Below are positions 11,683 through 22,929 of a DNA stretch of 64,000 nucleotides, one piece after another (positions within the stretch are counted from its first letter, which is position 1; the number at the start of each line of letters is the position of its first letter). The position numbers and the translations under genes are program-made. The stretch is from Cheiracanthium punctorium (taxonomy: Eukaryota > Arthropoda > Arachnida > Araneae > Cheiracanthiidae). The notes below the pieces were generated by a model. That model searched no databases. It was not told the origin of the DNA and saw only the letters and a list, made by a program, of their open reading frames with translations. The stretch spans positions 496,001 to 560,000 of the forward strand of contig JAWZYV010018278.1 in assembly GCA_038373885.1 (NCBI GenBank), read 5' to 3'.

Positions 11683-12760
11683 CCCCTCCGCTAAAGAGGT
11701 TTTTTGACAGAACCTTTTAATTTGTATTGGCAGCCATGTACAGGATGTATTTGCATGTAAATCAAACGGGGAGAAACCAACCGTTCTTCCAGTGGTGTCA
11801 AGTATTTTAAACAATCCGGTATTTCGGGGAATTCGAAGCCATTGCTTATAGCTAATTCTGGTATTGTCAATTTAATCAAACAATCGTAACATGTTTTGCA
11901 AAATCTGCCAATATCATCGATATCTTTGTAAAAGACTAGTTTTATAAAGTCCGTTGTCGCTCCTTTGGACAGTAAAGTTGTTTTGGAATGGGTTCTTATT
12001 GACTTTTTGAACCACAGTCGATCACAACAATAGCATTGGTGGATTGGACCATCAGCAACAGCTTCGAAAAATTTCTCAGCTAATTTACGAAATTCTAGTT
12101 CTTCACACCTTACATTTAGATCAGTATCTGTTCTTGGTCTTTTCGATGGTATATCTAGACAGAGTCGTAAACGTTTTCTGTCTTGTCTTCTGGATTTGGA
12201 TTCCGCTTCTTGAGCACGAAAATCTGGATCTTCCCTTTTTCTTTGCATAAATAGACGGTTAGTTTCACGATGACTTTCTTCCGGATCAGACAACTGGCGA
12301 GGACGGTCAGCGCGGCCTTGAACAACAGTCCCGGGTATATTCTTCTGATATTTAACGATGTAATACTGAACAGTAGAGCGTGAAATACCAAGCCTACGAG
12401 CTATTTCACACTGATCCCGCAAAAATGAAAATTTTAGAAATGCCACGACAGAACACCACCACTTGCTCCGAGGAGGGACAAAAGTTTGAACGCGACTCTG
12501 GAAACAAATCCAAGTTCTGAAAAATGAAATCGGAACCTCGGGAACTTGACAGCCAGTCGCAGACGCTCTGACAAAATCTTACAGTTTCCCCTTTTGTTTC
12601 ATCTGACGTTACTTTGAAATTTTTCAAGTATCCATTATTCCAATCATGTGTCGGATCTTGGTGTGTTTCAAATTTCCGTGAGATCTGTAAGATTTTATTT
12701 ACTATCAATTATCATCCACGACTTTTTTTGTCTGCCCAAAACTATTACCCTCTTTAGTGG

Positions 12761-12765
<5 letters not shown>
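11683..12765. mobile_element. 1.08-kb inverted-repeat element with fusion ORF
   Basis: The ends are CCCCTCCGCTAAAGAGGTT (11683-11701) and, complemented, ACCCTCCACTAAAGAGGGT (12747-12765): 16 of 19 positions match. The element lies between an A22 run (11634-11655, plus about 27 bases) and an A47 run that directly abuts the right end. It contains the helix-turn-helix/Helitron-N-terminus ORF on the minus strand, and that ORF stops inside the left terminal repeat. No clear target duplication. Family A paralogues at 10040-10090 and 57080-57125 show the uninterrupted locus. Confidence 0.65.
11691..12446 (-). CDS. HTH plus Helitron N-terminal fusion ORF
   Basis: 251 residues, intact frame. Residues 12-34 (QCEIARRLGISRSTVQYYI) form a Tc1/Pal-type helix-turn-helix, followed by a GRADRPRQLSDPEE linker. 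Residues 62-95 are a charged RxREDPDFRAQEAESKSRRQ segment of the kind found at the start of Helitron replicase proteins. Residues 112-247 resemble the Helitron N-terminal region (DUF6570-like): HQCYCCDRLWF, a second Cys cluster FCKTCYDC at 182-189, TPLEERLVSPR, MQIHPVHGCQYKLKGSV. The protein then ends with KKPL in the terminal repeat, exactly where Helitron proteins normally continue. The Rep and helicase domains are absent. The start is uncertain; another frame (12406-12708) overlaps upstream. Either a captured gene fragment or a decayed replicase end. Confidence 0.6.
   Translation of the reverse strand: MAFLKFSFLRDQCEIARRLGISRSTVQYYIVKYQKNIPGTVVQGRADRPRQLSDPEESHRETNRLFMQRKREDPDFRAQEAESKSRRQDRKRLRLCLDIPSKRPRTDTDLNVRCEELEFRKLAEKFFEAVADGPIHQCYCCDRLWFKKSIRTHSKTTLLSKGATTDFIKLVFYKDIDDIGRFCKTCYDCLIKLTIPELAISNGFEFPEIPDCLKYLTPLEERLVSPRLIYMQIHPVHGCQYKLKGSVKKPL

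Positions 12766-12812
<47 letters not shown>
12766..12812 (+). repeat. A47 homopolymer
   Basis: Forty-seven consecutive A directly after the right terminus of the inverted-repeat element. The open frame read through it on the opposite strand is a poly-Phe artefact. Confidence 0.95.
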
Positions 12813-12814
<2 letters not shown>

Positions 12815-13175
12815 TAAAAATCGAATCATGCCTGGCGATGGTTGTAAAATAGCTTTAGTAGGCAAATTTAATGTAGATATTAATTCCAAAGATGTGTTTT
12901 ATTCAAGGAGAGACAAATATAGCACACCCACGGATTATGATGCTCATTCCGAACAGTATTTAAAATGGTGAAATATAGTTGGAATATTCTTGGCGAAGAT
13001 TGTAAAACAGTTTTAACAGCTATAGATTTCGATTCCAAAGAAGTGTTTTCTGGAACAAGGAAGAAAAATACTGCACGGCCATGAATAATGATACACTTTT
13101 CAATTTAATGAAGCAAGGAAGAAAAATAGGGACGGCGCATGGATTATGATACGCTTTTAATATACAGCACTTTAG

Positions 13176-14125
13176 TGAGTTTTTTTTTTCAGAGAATCAT
13201 TCGATGCACTGATTTAACAGCAATCAAAATGGGAAATAGTTATTAGTATATGGTTCGATCGCCAAAAATTAATGCAGGCATCTAATTGAAAAGTAGCATA
13301 GCGGTATTTTAAATTATCAACTATAATGTGTTTTATTTATTCCGATGCACCAAATGCGAGAGTTTCATTTCTTTTGAAATTTGGCGGGATTCCTCCAACT
13401 TAAATTAATTTACTTATATGGCAAACTTGGTAAAAATTTCAAAGATCGATCGCTTAAAATCGCCTTGATAATTGCACTGTTTCTGCATGGAAAATTAAAG
13501 TTTAACGCCGTATTCTAATTTCTAATAAAACCTACACTTGTTTTTAAAAATACTATTTCGGTTCGCTCGCAGTAAATTGCGCCAAGCCTAAAACTGTGCA
13601 TATCGTTAGAGCGTACTATTTTCTCAAAATCACCATTTTTCGCTAAACTAAAATAATATACATATTAGTCTCAGAAATCTCCAAGTCCTTATTCTTTTAC
13701 GTATAAAAAATATTGCATTTCTGCTCTGATTTCCCACGCAGACGATATTTTAATTAAAAAACAACCTAGCAAATACTCTAAACAGGAAAAAAAAATGATT
13801 TTTCTTTTATTTTTTATTCAAGAGTCTAAATCATTTAATAAATTCGCCAAACATAGCAACATCGATGCTTAATTCTCACATTTTCACTACAGGGGTTACA
13901 ATCGCGGAATTGCGGAGAGCAAAAATTAGCGTTTTTGACGGGGGTTTTTATCAATATCTCCTAAACTAATTCGAATTTCGAAATTTAAATTAGCGGAAGA
14001 CCTTCCTCGGAATTTTCCGAATCCGTAGATACATCGATCGAAACTCAACTCCCAGCCGTTTCGGAGGAGATGATGCTACACACAGACAGACAGACAGACG
14101 CGCACAGATTTTAATAGTATATAGA
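13176..14125 (+). repeat. Family B copy 2, 3' portion
   Basis: Aligns with the last ~950 bases of copies 3 and 4: AGAATCATTCGA, ATTTGGCGGGATTCC, GGGGTTACAATCGCGGAATT, TTTCGGAGGAGATGATGCTA. It ends AGATTTTAATAGTATATAGA directly against the start of copy 3. No family B 5' end is visible upstream; family A sequence precedes it. Confidence 0.8.
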
Positions 14126-17100
14126 CTAGCTGCTTACCCGTTCTCCGCACGGTAGGAGACGAATATATTCCTTACGCATATAATTCGAATTAAACCCAAT
14201 GACAGGAATCTGTAATAGTGAAAAAATGCTGGAATTCGGATGAAAAGCTGAATCCATGAGTGAAAATTTGAGACAATTGCAATATGATGATACAAAAACT
14301 ACGTCATCTGTAGTTACTGGCGATCAGAAAAGTAAGAACTTTACGGTATGCAGACAAAACTTTTCTCTTTCGAAAAATGCCTGATTTCTACATTATATAA
14401 TTCTCTTTGTGAGGTTTAATTTATAGCGTTAATATAAAGTATATACCTCATAAATAACTTTACATGATGTTGACAACAATTTTATCTTGCATTTTTCAAA
14501 GCGTGGACAATGCATTAGCGCAGTTATTTTGCAGAGGACTTTATTGAATTTCACCTAAATTAACAAAACCTACATGAAACAATGAATGCATCATTTACGT
14601 TTAAAAGCCAAAAATGCACCCTGCTCCCGTGAAAATCATGTAGCTTTTGTAAATGAAAATGTTCGTGATGTAACTTCTGAGAAAAAGCTTATTACCCTTA
14701 TTGAACTCTGAATGCAGTATCACACTTGTTACATAAAACTGACGTTGATCTCACTGTCAATTCGCACTACATAAATAACTAATTTCATATTTCATTTTTT
14801 ACAGATTACAGTTGACCCCTTAATAACATGGGTCTACAACACGAATTCTTTGAACACGGCGAAAACATTACGATCGTTTTCGTGTAACACGTTAAAAGAG
14901 ACTTGTACAGCACGTAAAATGAGACATACGTTCTGATATTATGACGCTTTAGCTCCTGTAATTAACATACCCTTTGAATGGCAACACCAAACATCATTGT
15001 ATTTTTACGGAGCGCAAATAAGTTTTGCCGCGATTATACCGCGTAGTCCGCACTCCAAATGGAGTATAGCGCAGGAGCCGTACAACACGGATTCTTATAA
15101 CACGGAACGTATCTACCGTGTTAGGGAATCTACTGTAGTTGCATAATGTCAAATTCAATAGTTAAGAAAATTATGGGTTGCCGTATTTACTAATATTTCA
15201 TCTCACCTTGGTGGCCGAAATGTATTAAAACCAAATATTCGAACTGTATCAAAAGTAAAATTTACTAAAAGTAAAATTTTTAATTTTGTATAACCCTCAT
15301 AACAACTTCGGAGTTTGACATCTACAACGGTTTTGATCTTTTTTTTCATGTATCAATGATCAATTACTTCAGGATCGGAATCTCCGCGGTAAAAAAATGG
15401 TCTAAAAAATCTGACACCAGAAATTTCTGATTAACACAGTGGGGTTACACAAATACGCGCCGGACATGCGCTCTTGTTTATGTCCGGAGGAGCAAATACA
15501 TTAGAGGTTATGTGCTGCTCCGGATAATCTGCCAGCAAAACAGCAAAAATGACGTAAAAAATGACATCCACACGAGAAGGAAATAAAATTAAAGATAGAT
15601 ATGTAGAATTGCATGAAAACTTCGATTATTTTTAAAGTGCATGTCTGTTACAGTTAGTTCTATTTATTTCACGTTTGATGCGTTTTCACTTTTTCGAGTC
15701 GTAAAAGCTGTAGAAATGAGTGGTTTCACTTAATTGTTACAAATTAAGTGGCAACAATGGATTCCGTTGCTACGGAAATTATAGCAATGTTAAAAATAGA
15801 ACATGAAATGAGTTATTCATGTTTACTTTGCTAGTACTGCCATATTGGTGAAATTAACGCCGCCAGTCGATGGCCAATAGCTGAAACCACAAATAAAACT
15901 TGACACTAGAGGCAATACGCAATACTTTGTTTGGCGGAATTAAAAAAAAAAAAAAAATCTATGCATACGCTAGTGACATCGGCTCATCTCAATTGTGGAA
16001 TGGAATTAATAATACGTACAGAGCTGCACTACATTTGAATATTTTTCGCCAACTTTGCTAAGAAATGTACTAAAGTAGGAATCAACATGCATTTCAATTC
16101 GTAAAACAAAAAATATATTAGACAGTATTAATTACGCCTTTCTAACAGCTTTTAGTAACAGAAACTTCCGTAGCGCTGCTTTATCAAATAAGAATCAATT
16201 ATTTATTACACAGTACTTCGATCGCCAAATGCCAACATACACCATTTTGCGAGATTTTTTTTGTTTTCAGAGAATCATTCGAAGCATTATGATTTAACAG
16301 CAATCAAAATGGGAAATAGTTATCTATCATTTATATGGTTCGATCGCCAAAATTTAATGCAGGCATATTATTGATAAGCAGCAGTTATTTAAATTATTAT
16401 TAACTATAACGGGTTTTAATCACCGTTAACTATAATACCATATACAAAATGCGAGAATTTCAATTTTCTGAAATTTGGCGGAATTCCTCTAACTTAAATC
16501 AGTTTACTTAATTTTGGTGAAAATTCTATAGATCATTTAAAATCGCCTTAATAACTGCATTATTTCTGTATGAAAAATCGAAGTATAGCGCCGTAAAACT
16601 TATACTTGTTATTAAAAATACTATTTCGTTACGCTCTCAGTAATTTGCGCCAAGCCCAAAACTGTGCAAATCGGTAGAACCTACTACTTTCTCAAAATCG
16701 CCAAATGAGCCATTTTTTTTTCGGCCAAACTAAAAAATATACATATTAGTCTCGGAAATCTCTCAATCCCTTATTCTTTTACACATAAAAAACATTGAAT
16801 TCCTGCTCTGATTTCACATGAACGCAATATTTTAATTAAAAAATAACTTTGTAAATAATCTAAACAGAAAAAAATCATTATTCTTTTATTTTTACTGCAG
16901 GAGTCTAAATAATTTAATAAAATAGCCAAACATGGCAACCTCGATGCTTATTTCTCACTTTTTTGACTACAGGGGTTACAATTGCGGAATTACGGAGATC
17001 AAAAATTAGCGTTTTTGACGGGTTTTTTATCAATATCTCCTAAACTAATTCGAATTTCGAAATTTAAATTAGCGGAGGTTCTTCCTCGAAATTTTCCGAA

Positions 17101-17202
17101 TTCGTGGATACCTCGTTCGAAACTCAACTCCCAGCCGTTTAGGAGGAGATGATGCTACACACAGACACACAGACAGACAGACGCGCACAGATTTTAATAG
17201 TA
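14126..17202 (+). repeat. Family B copy 3, near-complete
   Basis: Runs from CTAGCTGCTTACCCG to AGATTTTAATAGTA, about 3.08 kb. It is head to tail with copy 2 on its left and copy 4 on its right. It contains a pogo/Tigger-like MITE (14809-15135). Non-coding, apart from short decayed frames such as the region 14515-14715 that matches 17558-17752 in copy 4. Confidence 0.85.
14809..15135. mobile_element. Pogo/Tigger-like MITE, 327 bp
   Basis: The left end CAGTTGACCCCTTAATAACA and the right end, complemented, CAGTAGATTCCCTAACACGG are typical of pogo/Tigger ends. TA flanks both sides (14807-14808, 15136-15137). The equivalent place in family B copy 4 (about 17880-17895) has a single TA and no element, which confirms the borders. 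Confidence 0.85.
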
Positions 17203-19809
17203 CTAGCTGCTTACCCGTTCTCCGCACGGTAGGAGACGAATATTTTCCTTACACATATAATTCGAATTAAACCCAGTGATAGGAATCTCTAATAGTGAAA
17301 AATTGCTGGAATTCTGACGAAAAGCTGACTCCATGAGTGGAAATTTGAGACGATTGCAACATGATGACACAAAAACTACGTCATTGTCACTGGCGATCAG
17401 AAAAGTAAGAACTTTACGGTATGCAGACGAAACTTTTCTCTTTCGAAAAATGCCTTATTTCTACATCATATAATTCTCTTTTTTAGGTTTAATTTATAGC
17501 ATTCATACATACCATATGAATAACATTACATGATGTTGAATACTATTTTATCTTATCTTGCATTTCGTAAAGCGTGGACAATGCATTAGCACAGTTATGT
17601 TGCAGATGACTTTAATTAAATTTTTACCCAAATTTAAAAAAACCTACACGAAACAATCGATGCACATTCTACGTTCAGAAACCAAAAATGCATCCTGTTT
17701 TCGTGAAGATCTTGTCGCTTTCGTAAATGAAAACATTTGTGACGTAACTTAAGTGGAAAAGCTTATTACCCTTACTGAACTCTTAATACAGTAGCACACT
17801 TGTTACATAAAACTAACGTTGATCTCACTGCCAATTCACACTAAATAAATAACTAATTTCATATTTTATTTTTAACATAGATTAATTGCATAGTGTCAAA
17901 TTCAATATTAAACAAAATCTGAAGTCGTTTCTAGAGCTCTTGGTCTTGTAACTGGAGTAACGGAATATATATGAAAAAATAAATAGAACATATAAGTAAT
18001 TTATATGAAATATTCTAAGCACATCGGATCCCGTTATTCGGAAAGATTCCACAAACGCCATGGGAAGAAAGAGCAATTAATTTCATATTATATTTTGTAT
18101 TCCTTGCAAGCGCCTTTGTTATGTACATGATTGCAATATCATTCTCGTACACGATGCTTATCCTATAGTCTCTGGTGATTTATTTAGGATTTTCATATCA
18201 TATTCCTGACTTTTCATACTTTCGAAATTTTGGTGCTTTGCGCATGTGAATAATCGATTATCATTTCGCATTACGGCTACCAATTAAATAGTTTTCCATA
18301 TCGCTTCTTCCACGTTACGGACTTTAATCTGCCTTCTTCTAGTTTAAAAAAAAACGCTTGCAAAGTTTCATTGCTTCCATTTAGACACACAGAGGGGTTA
18401 GGCAAATACGCACCCGAACAATTGCTTCCTTATGTCCGCCGAAGCAGCACATACGTTAGCATGTAATGTGCTTCTCCGGATAATTTGACAGCGAAGCAGA
18501 AGACAATGACGTGAAAATGACGTCACACGCGAAGGAAATAAAATGAAAAATATGCAGAATTGCCTGAAAAAACTTCGATTATTTTTAATGCGCAAATATG
18601 TTAAAATTCTATTTGTTTCATATTTAATGCGTTTTCACTTTTTTGGGTCTTAAGAGCTGTAGAAATGAGTGGTTTCACTTAATTATTAAATTGAACAACT
18701 TAAGTGGCAACAATGGATTCCGTTGCTACGGAAACTGTAGCAGTGTTAAAAATAGAATATGAAATGATTTATTTATGTTTACTTTGCTAGAACTGCCATT
18801 TTGGCGTAATTAACGTCGGCAGTCGATGGCAAATAGCCAAAATGAATCACACATTAAACTTGACAATAAATGCAATAATTTAAAGGCATTACCAGCTAGT
18901 CTTACTGGGTTTAAAAAATATTCTCATTCATCTCAAACAGCATTCGTATTTATAAAGACTTCCTATTTTATTACACCTTGTTTGGCGGGATTAAAAAATA
19001 TTATCTATTCATACGCTCGTAACACCAACTCATATCAATCGGGGCATAGAATTAGCAATACAAATGAAAAAATTTAATTTTCTGAAATTTGGCGGGGTTT
19101 CCCTAACTTAAATCAATTTATTTAACTTGATGAAAATTCTGAAGATAGATCATTTAAAATCGCCTTAATAACTGCATTATTTCTGAACAGAAAATTAAAA
19201 TTTCAGGCTAAATTCTAGTAAAACCTACACTTGTTTTTAAAAATACTATTTCTTTACGCTCTCAGTAAATTGCGCCAAGCCTAAAACTGTGCAAACCACT
19301 AGAATCCATTTTCTCAAATTAATTTATTTTTCGCCAAATTATAAAGTTATACACTTTAGTCTCGGAAATTTACAAATCCTTTTTCTTTTGCGTATAAAAA
19401 AATATAGAATTCCTGCTCTGATTTCCCACGCAGACGATATTTTAATTAAAAAATAACCTAGCAAATATCCAAAACAGAAAAAAAATTATTATTCCTTTAT
19501 TTTTAATGCAAGAGTGTAAATCATTTAATAAATTCGCCAAACATGGCAACCTCGATGCTTATTTCTCACATTTTCACTACAGGGGTTACAATCGCGGAGT
19601 TGCGGAGAGCAAAAATAAGCGTTTTTGACGGGGTTTTTTATCCATATCTCCTAAACTAATTCGAATTTCGAAATTTAAATTAGCGGAAGACCTTCCTCGG
19701 AATTTTTCGAATCCGTGGATACCTCGATCGAAACTCAGCTCCTAGCCGTTTCGGAGGAGATGATGCTACACACAGACAGACAGACGCGCACAGATTTTAA
19801 TAGTATAGA
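17203..19809 (+). repeat. Family B copy 4
   Basis: Complete at both ends, about 2.6 kb, directly after copy 3. It preserves the 5' block to about 17500, a central block (18660-18830) and the 3' block (19080-19809). It is shorter than copy 3 mainly because it lacks the pogo MITE and part of the GCGCC/TTTGCTAAGAA region around 16020-16400. A 64-residue frame at 17558-17752 is shared in decayed form with copy 3; I do not recognise it. Confidence 0.85.
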
Positions 19810-20640
19810 AGATAGTAGATTCCTATGCACTGTACCGTACCATGTACCCTATTGAAAATGGTGTATGTAGCATTTAGTAGTTCTTCTACATGAGAGCTGA
19901 AAAGATTTCCAATACATTACGCTTTGTGGGTAGTCATTCTTTAAAGCGTATTTCAAAGATATTTGACCGTTTAAAATGAAAAAATATTGATACATGTTAT
20001 TAAGAATTGCAAGGTAAAGCTCTCCAAGCTCTAAAATAGTGTCTATAACATTAATAGTTCTTCTACAGTAGCATTCAAAATAATTCCGACGCATTGTGTT
20101 CTAAGGCAGTTTAGAGACATACATACATTTAAAGCACAATATTGTCCTACTATATAATATAAGCTAATGTTCCGACGATGATCCTGAACCTTCCTCAAAA
20201 GTTGCACCAAAAGTCACCAATATGGGTGCAAAATATAGTGCGAAAAACATGTTTCGGAAAATGAACTCAGCTTGGTGATATTTCAATATTTGGAGGGAAA
20301 TCAAACAATACCTATGATGTGATAATATTAAGCTATGACAATTTTATTGGGAATTTTGAAAATTCGTTACTCCCGCTCTAATTAACCGATTTAGTGAGCT
20401 GTATTGTGTAAAGTCAAGCTACGCAAGGGCTATCTGCCTAGGAGGGGGGTACGTTGTTCGGATTGAATGTTAAATGAATTATAGTTTAAAATTAAAGAAA
20501 CGTCCCGGCAATTTTAAACTACAATTGCTGTGCCCCATAATTTGGGGTAACGTGACCGAATTTTTTTCACAGTGTAGGTGAAACATCTGGGGACTTTGTA
20601 GGAATATGTTGAATTGGTATGTCTACTATACATATATCAC
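19810..20640. other. AT-rich stretch, nothing recognised
   Basis: No repeat matches elsewhere in the window and no recognisable protein. A motif GCCCCATAATTTGGGGTAAC near 20540-20560 is a small palindrome-like sequence. Confidence 0.5.
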
Positions 20641-20765
20641 GCCGCTCAAGTGGTGTAATGGTCAACGAACCATTCTATCACACCTTGGGTTCGGGTTCGA
20701 TTTCCAACTTGGACTTGGCCATTAACTTGTACGTCCCTTTACAGGGGGTAACGTTGATCACCTAC
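20641..20765 (+). repeat. tRNA-derived SINE fragment
   Basis: A-box-like TGGTGTAATGGT at 20651-20662 and B-box-like GGTTCGATTTCC at 20694-20705, spaced as in a tRNA. The region after the B box (GGACTTGG, then AGGGGGTAACGTTG at about 20743-20756) recurs in reverse orientation at 61020-61098. A tRNA gene is unlikely because no 3' acceptor strand pairs with the 5' end. Confidence 0.6.
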
Positions 20766-22030
20766 TTTGTGCCCCCACAGTAAAATGGCCAATACTTTGG
20801 GCCTTTATAGCTGGCGAATGTCTGATGGGTAAGTGCCCCGCCCTATGAAAAGAAATACCTCTGTCCGTCTTTATTTTTTCAAGGTATCCAGTGGTACTTT
20901 TCGAAGTATGACTAGTGGCTTGATGAAGTTTCACTCTTTGAAAGTCATTTGAATAAAGAAAGAGTATTTCTCCGTAAAATCGTAATCGGATGTAAAATTT
21001 CCTTTTGATAGTCTGTTGAGTTGATTTATACATCCCCCTCCCACTCTCCTTATTTTTAATTCCAAATCGCAAGAAAACACTGCGACTTTCATAAACCAAA
21101 CCCCTCGCTTAAACTTTCTTTGCACTGGCGGAACCAGGTTTGCAATTTTTTTTTTCTCTTCGTTTTCTATAATGAATAATTTTTTCTTTGTGGCAGTCAT
21201 TGAAGTTAAACGTATGCTTCAGCAAGGGTCACAATGCATTTCCATTTATCTTCTGCTAAAATAGTTCTCATGCAGAGTTCCACAAATGTTCTGCGTTAAA
21301 CCATATTTATTGCCCAGCGCGAAGTGAGCGCCACCTATTAAAAATGTAAAAGAGTGTGATGTAGTGATAGCGAAGATGTGTTCTGACGCAGTGTGTCTTG
21401 CCCCTTCCTAGGAATACGCAAATTGAAGATAAAAATATGCAGTCCATTTCTTTGGTGTTTACCTAGATTAAGTGCGCAATATAAGAACGCAATTAACGTA
21501 CGATTAAGTGCGCAATATAAGAAATTCCGCAACACACATGCCTCGTCAGAAACTAGTGGACGTTGCGTATCTTAGCTTTTGTAAGTTGTCTATTGTTTTA
21601 TTCATTGCTGCTACAGGAGCTCTAGCACGATCTTATCGGAAAGCATCCATCACGGATAGTTCTCACTCACGGATACTGAAAATCTTCGGATAAATATCCG
21701 ATACCCTCATTTTGACTCTACCACCATGGTTTCGACTAATGGAAGTGAGAATTTTTATGCCTCTTCCGAAAGTATCGGAAGGAAAGTATGCACTCTTTGC
21801 CGCATTCGAGCACGTAGTTTAAGTTTATGACATAGTACTTAAATAGGTACCATGTCTTGTCTTATTTTGTTAGTCGATCTCTGGCTGTGTTATACCATGT
21901 GAATATACAACGTGTAAGATACTAAATCTTTGATACTAATGCGCAGTACTCAAATACAGTAAAAAAAAAATTAATATCGATTTTCGAACCGCTTTACCAA
22001 TACTTTAATTGTAAGTTGCGTGCAAAGTTA
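20766..22030. other. No gene recognised
   Basis: Mixed sequence with short open frames on both strands but no familiar motif. A short direct repeat, AAGTGCGCAATATAAGAA, occurs at about 21469 and 21505. Confidence 0.45.
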
Positions 22031-22109
22031 ATTGCGCTTCGGTGGCTGAATCGGTAAGACGCGGGACTATTACTAGGACGTTATGTGATCGAACCCCGCG
22101 CTGCGCAAT
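22031..22109 (+). repeat. tRNA-like element
   Basis: Begins ATTGCGC and ends GCGCAAT, a perfect 7-bp closing stem. It holds A-box-like TGGCTGAATCGG (22043-22054) and B-box-like GATCGAACCCC (22087-22097). Internal D and T stems do not pair well, so it is more likely a tRNA-derived SINE head than a working tRNA gene. A T run follows at about 22123. Confidence 0.45.
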
Positions 22110-22519
22110 ATTTTCCTGCACATTTTTTTTTTTTTTTAAATACGCGAATCCTGGTAATTAATTCATTTTTTAGTAAAGAAAATATTTATTTACTTTTTCA
22201 TTTATTCATTTATGTATCATTTTTTTTTACTTCCTGTTTATTGATTTTATATTATTATTTAAATTTCATTTCTTTTTGTAAATTCTTAAGTTTGTGGAAT
22301 CAGAATTTTACACTTTCAAAATAAATCACTTTTAACACCCACAAAACTCAATATTTCTTTAAGGTACATTAATTTTTGTCAGACAGACTATTTTTCCCCT
22401 AATTTTCACCCGTTCGTGACGCAATAGCAAGAGTATTAATTTTTTAAGCATCATCAATTGTAAAAATATATTCTTTGAATAGCAGAAATAAAAAATTAAA
22501 AATATATAAATAAATATAC

Positions 22520-22925
22520 AGTCAACTCACAATTTTACGACCCTTCCGATTTAACGACCCTCTGATGAAGTGCTGACAGTTTTTCTATACCTTTTATAAA
22601 CTTTATTTTACACTCAGTATATTCACATGGTATACTACCATTATGCCAAAGATCATTGAAATCCGCATTTTCCTGAAGCCGTGCCTCCTCCTTATAAAAT
22701 AAAAACGGTAATATTCGAGTAAAAACAAATCAGATTGAAATTATCGTCCAAGCAATGGAAGAAAGTCATTACTTAAATGAAAACAACTTTTCCAGTTTTT
22801 ATAGAGCGCAGCAAACGAAATGAGGATTTGAAATCTCTAGCACAAAAATTAAACAGCAGTGGAGGTTTTATTAAAAATGTGAAAGCTTGGCAAAAGATAA
22901 GCAGACTGTTATTTTATAAATTTTA
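22520..22925 (+). pseudogene. Myb/SANT (zeste-like) domain relic near a pogo-like end
   Basis: At 22520 TACAGTCAACTCACAATTTT resembles a pogo-type terminus. At 22728-22920 two frames carry a broken DNA-binding domain: QIEIIVQAMEESHYLNENNF in one frame, then EDLKSLAQKLNSSGGFIKNV and KAWQK in the next. This pattern is that of the Myb/SANT-like zeste domain often found in Harbinger-type accessory proteins. A stop and frameshift separate the halves. No transposase is found nearby. Confidence 0.45.
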
Positions 22926-22929
22926 AATA

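Larger units (their letters stand above)
11277..13175 (+). repeat. Family A Helitron-like repeat, copy A2
   Basis: Matches A1 from GTAGATGTG onward, including the block CAATTTTTCGCCATA(C/G)AAATAAC near 11350 and 9758 and the GCACTAGGGTGCT motif near 11445. At about 11634-12812 it is interrupted by an inverted-repeat element with flanking A runs. It resumes at 12833 with CCTGGCGATGGTTGTAAAAT. It lacks the MITE present in A1 and A3. Confidence 0.7.

Noticed and set aside
11634..12812. Processed retrogene explanation for the fusion ORF (A runs on both sides)
   Set aside because: A runs occur at both borders in the same orientation, the ORF is on the opposite strand to a plus-strand A tail, and matching inverted ends explain the borders better. 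The A runs remain unexplained.
12695..12889. 64-residue frame with poly-Phe
   Set aside because: Read through the A47 run; not a gene.
17558..17752. 64-residue frame in family B copy 4 as a gene
   Set aside because: The matching part of copy 3 (14515-14715) is broken by stops; probably a relic or a chance frame, not identifiable.
22031..22109. Functional tRNA gene
   Set aside because: Only the closing 7-bp stem and box-like motifs fit; the D and T stems do not pair.
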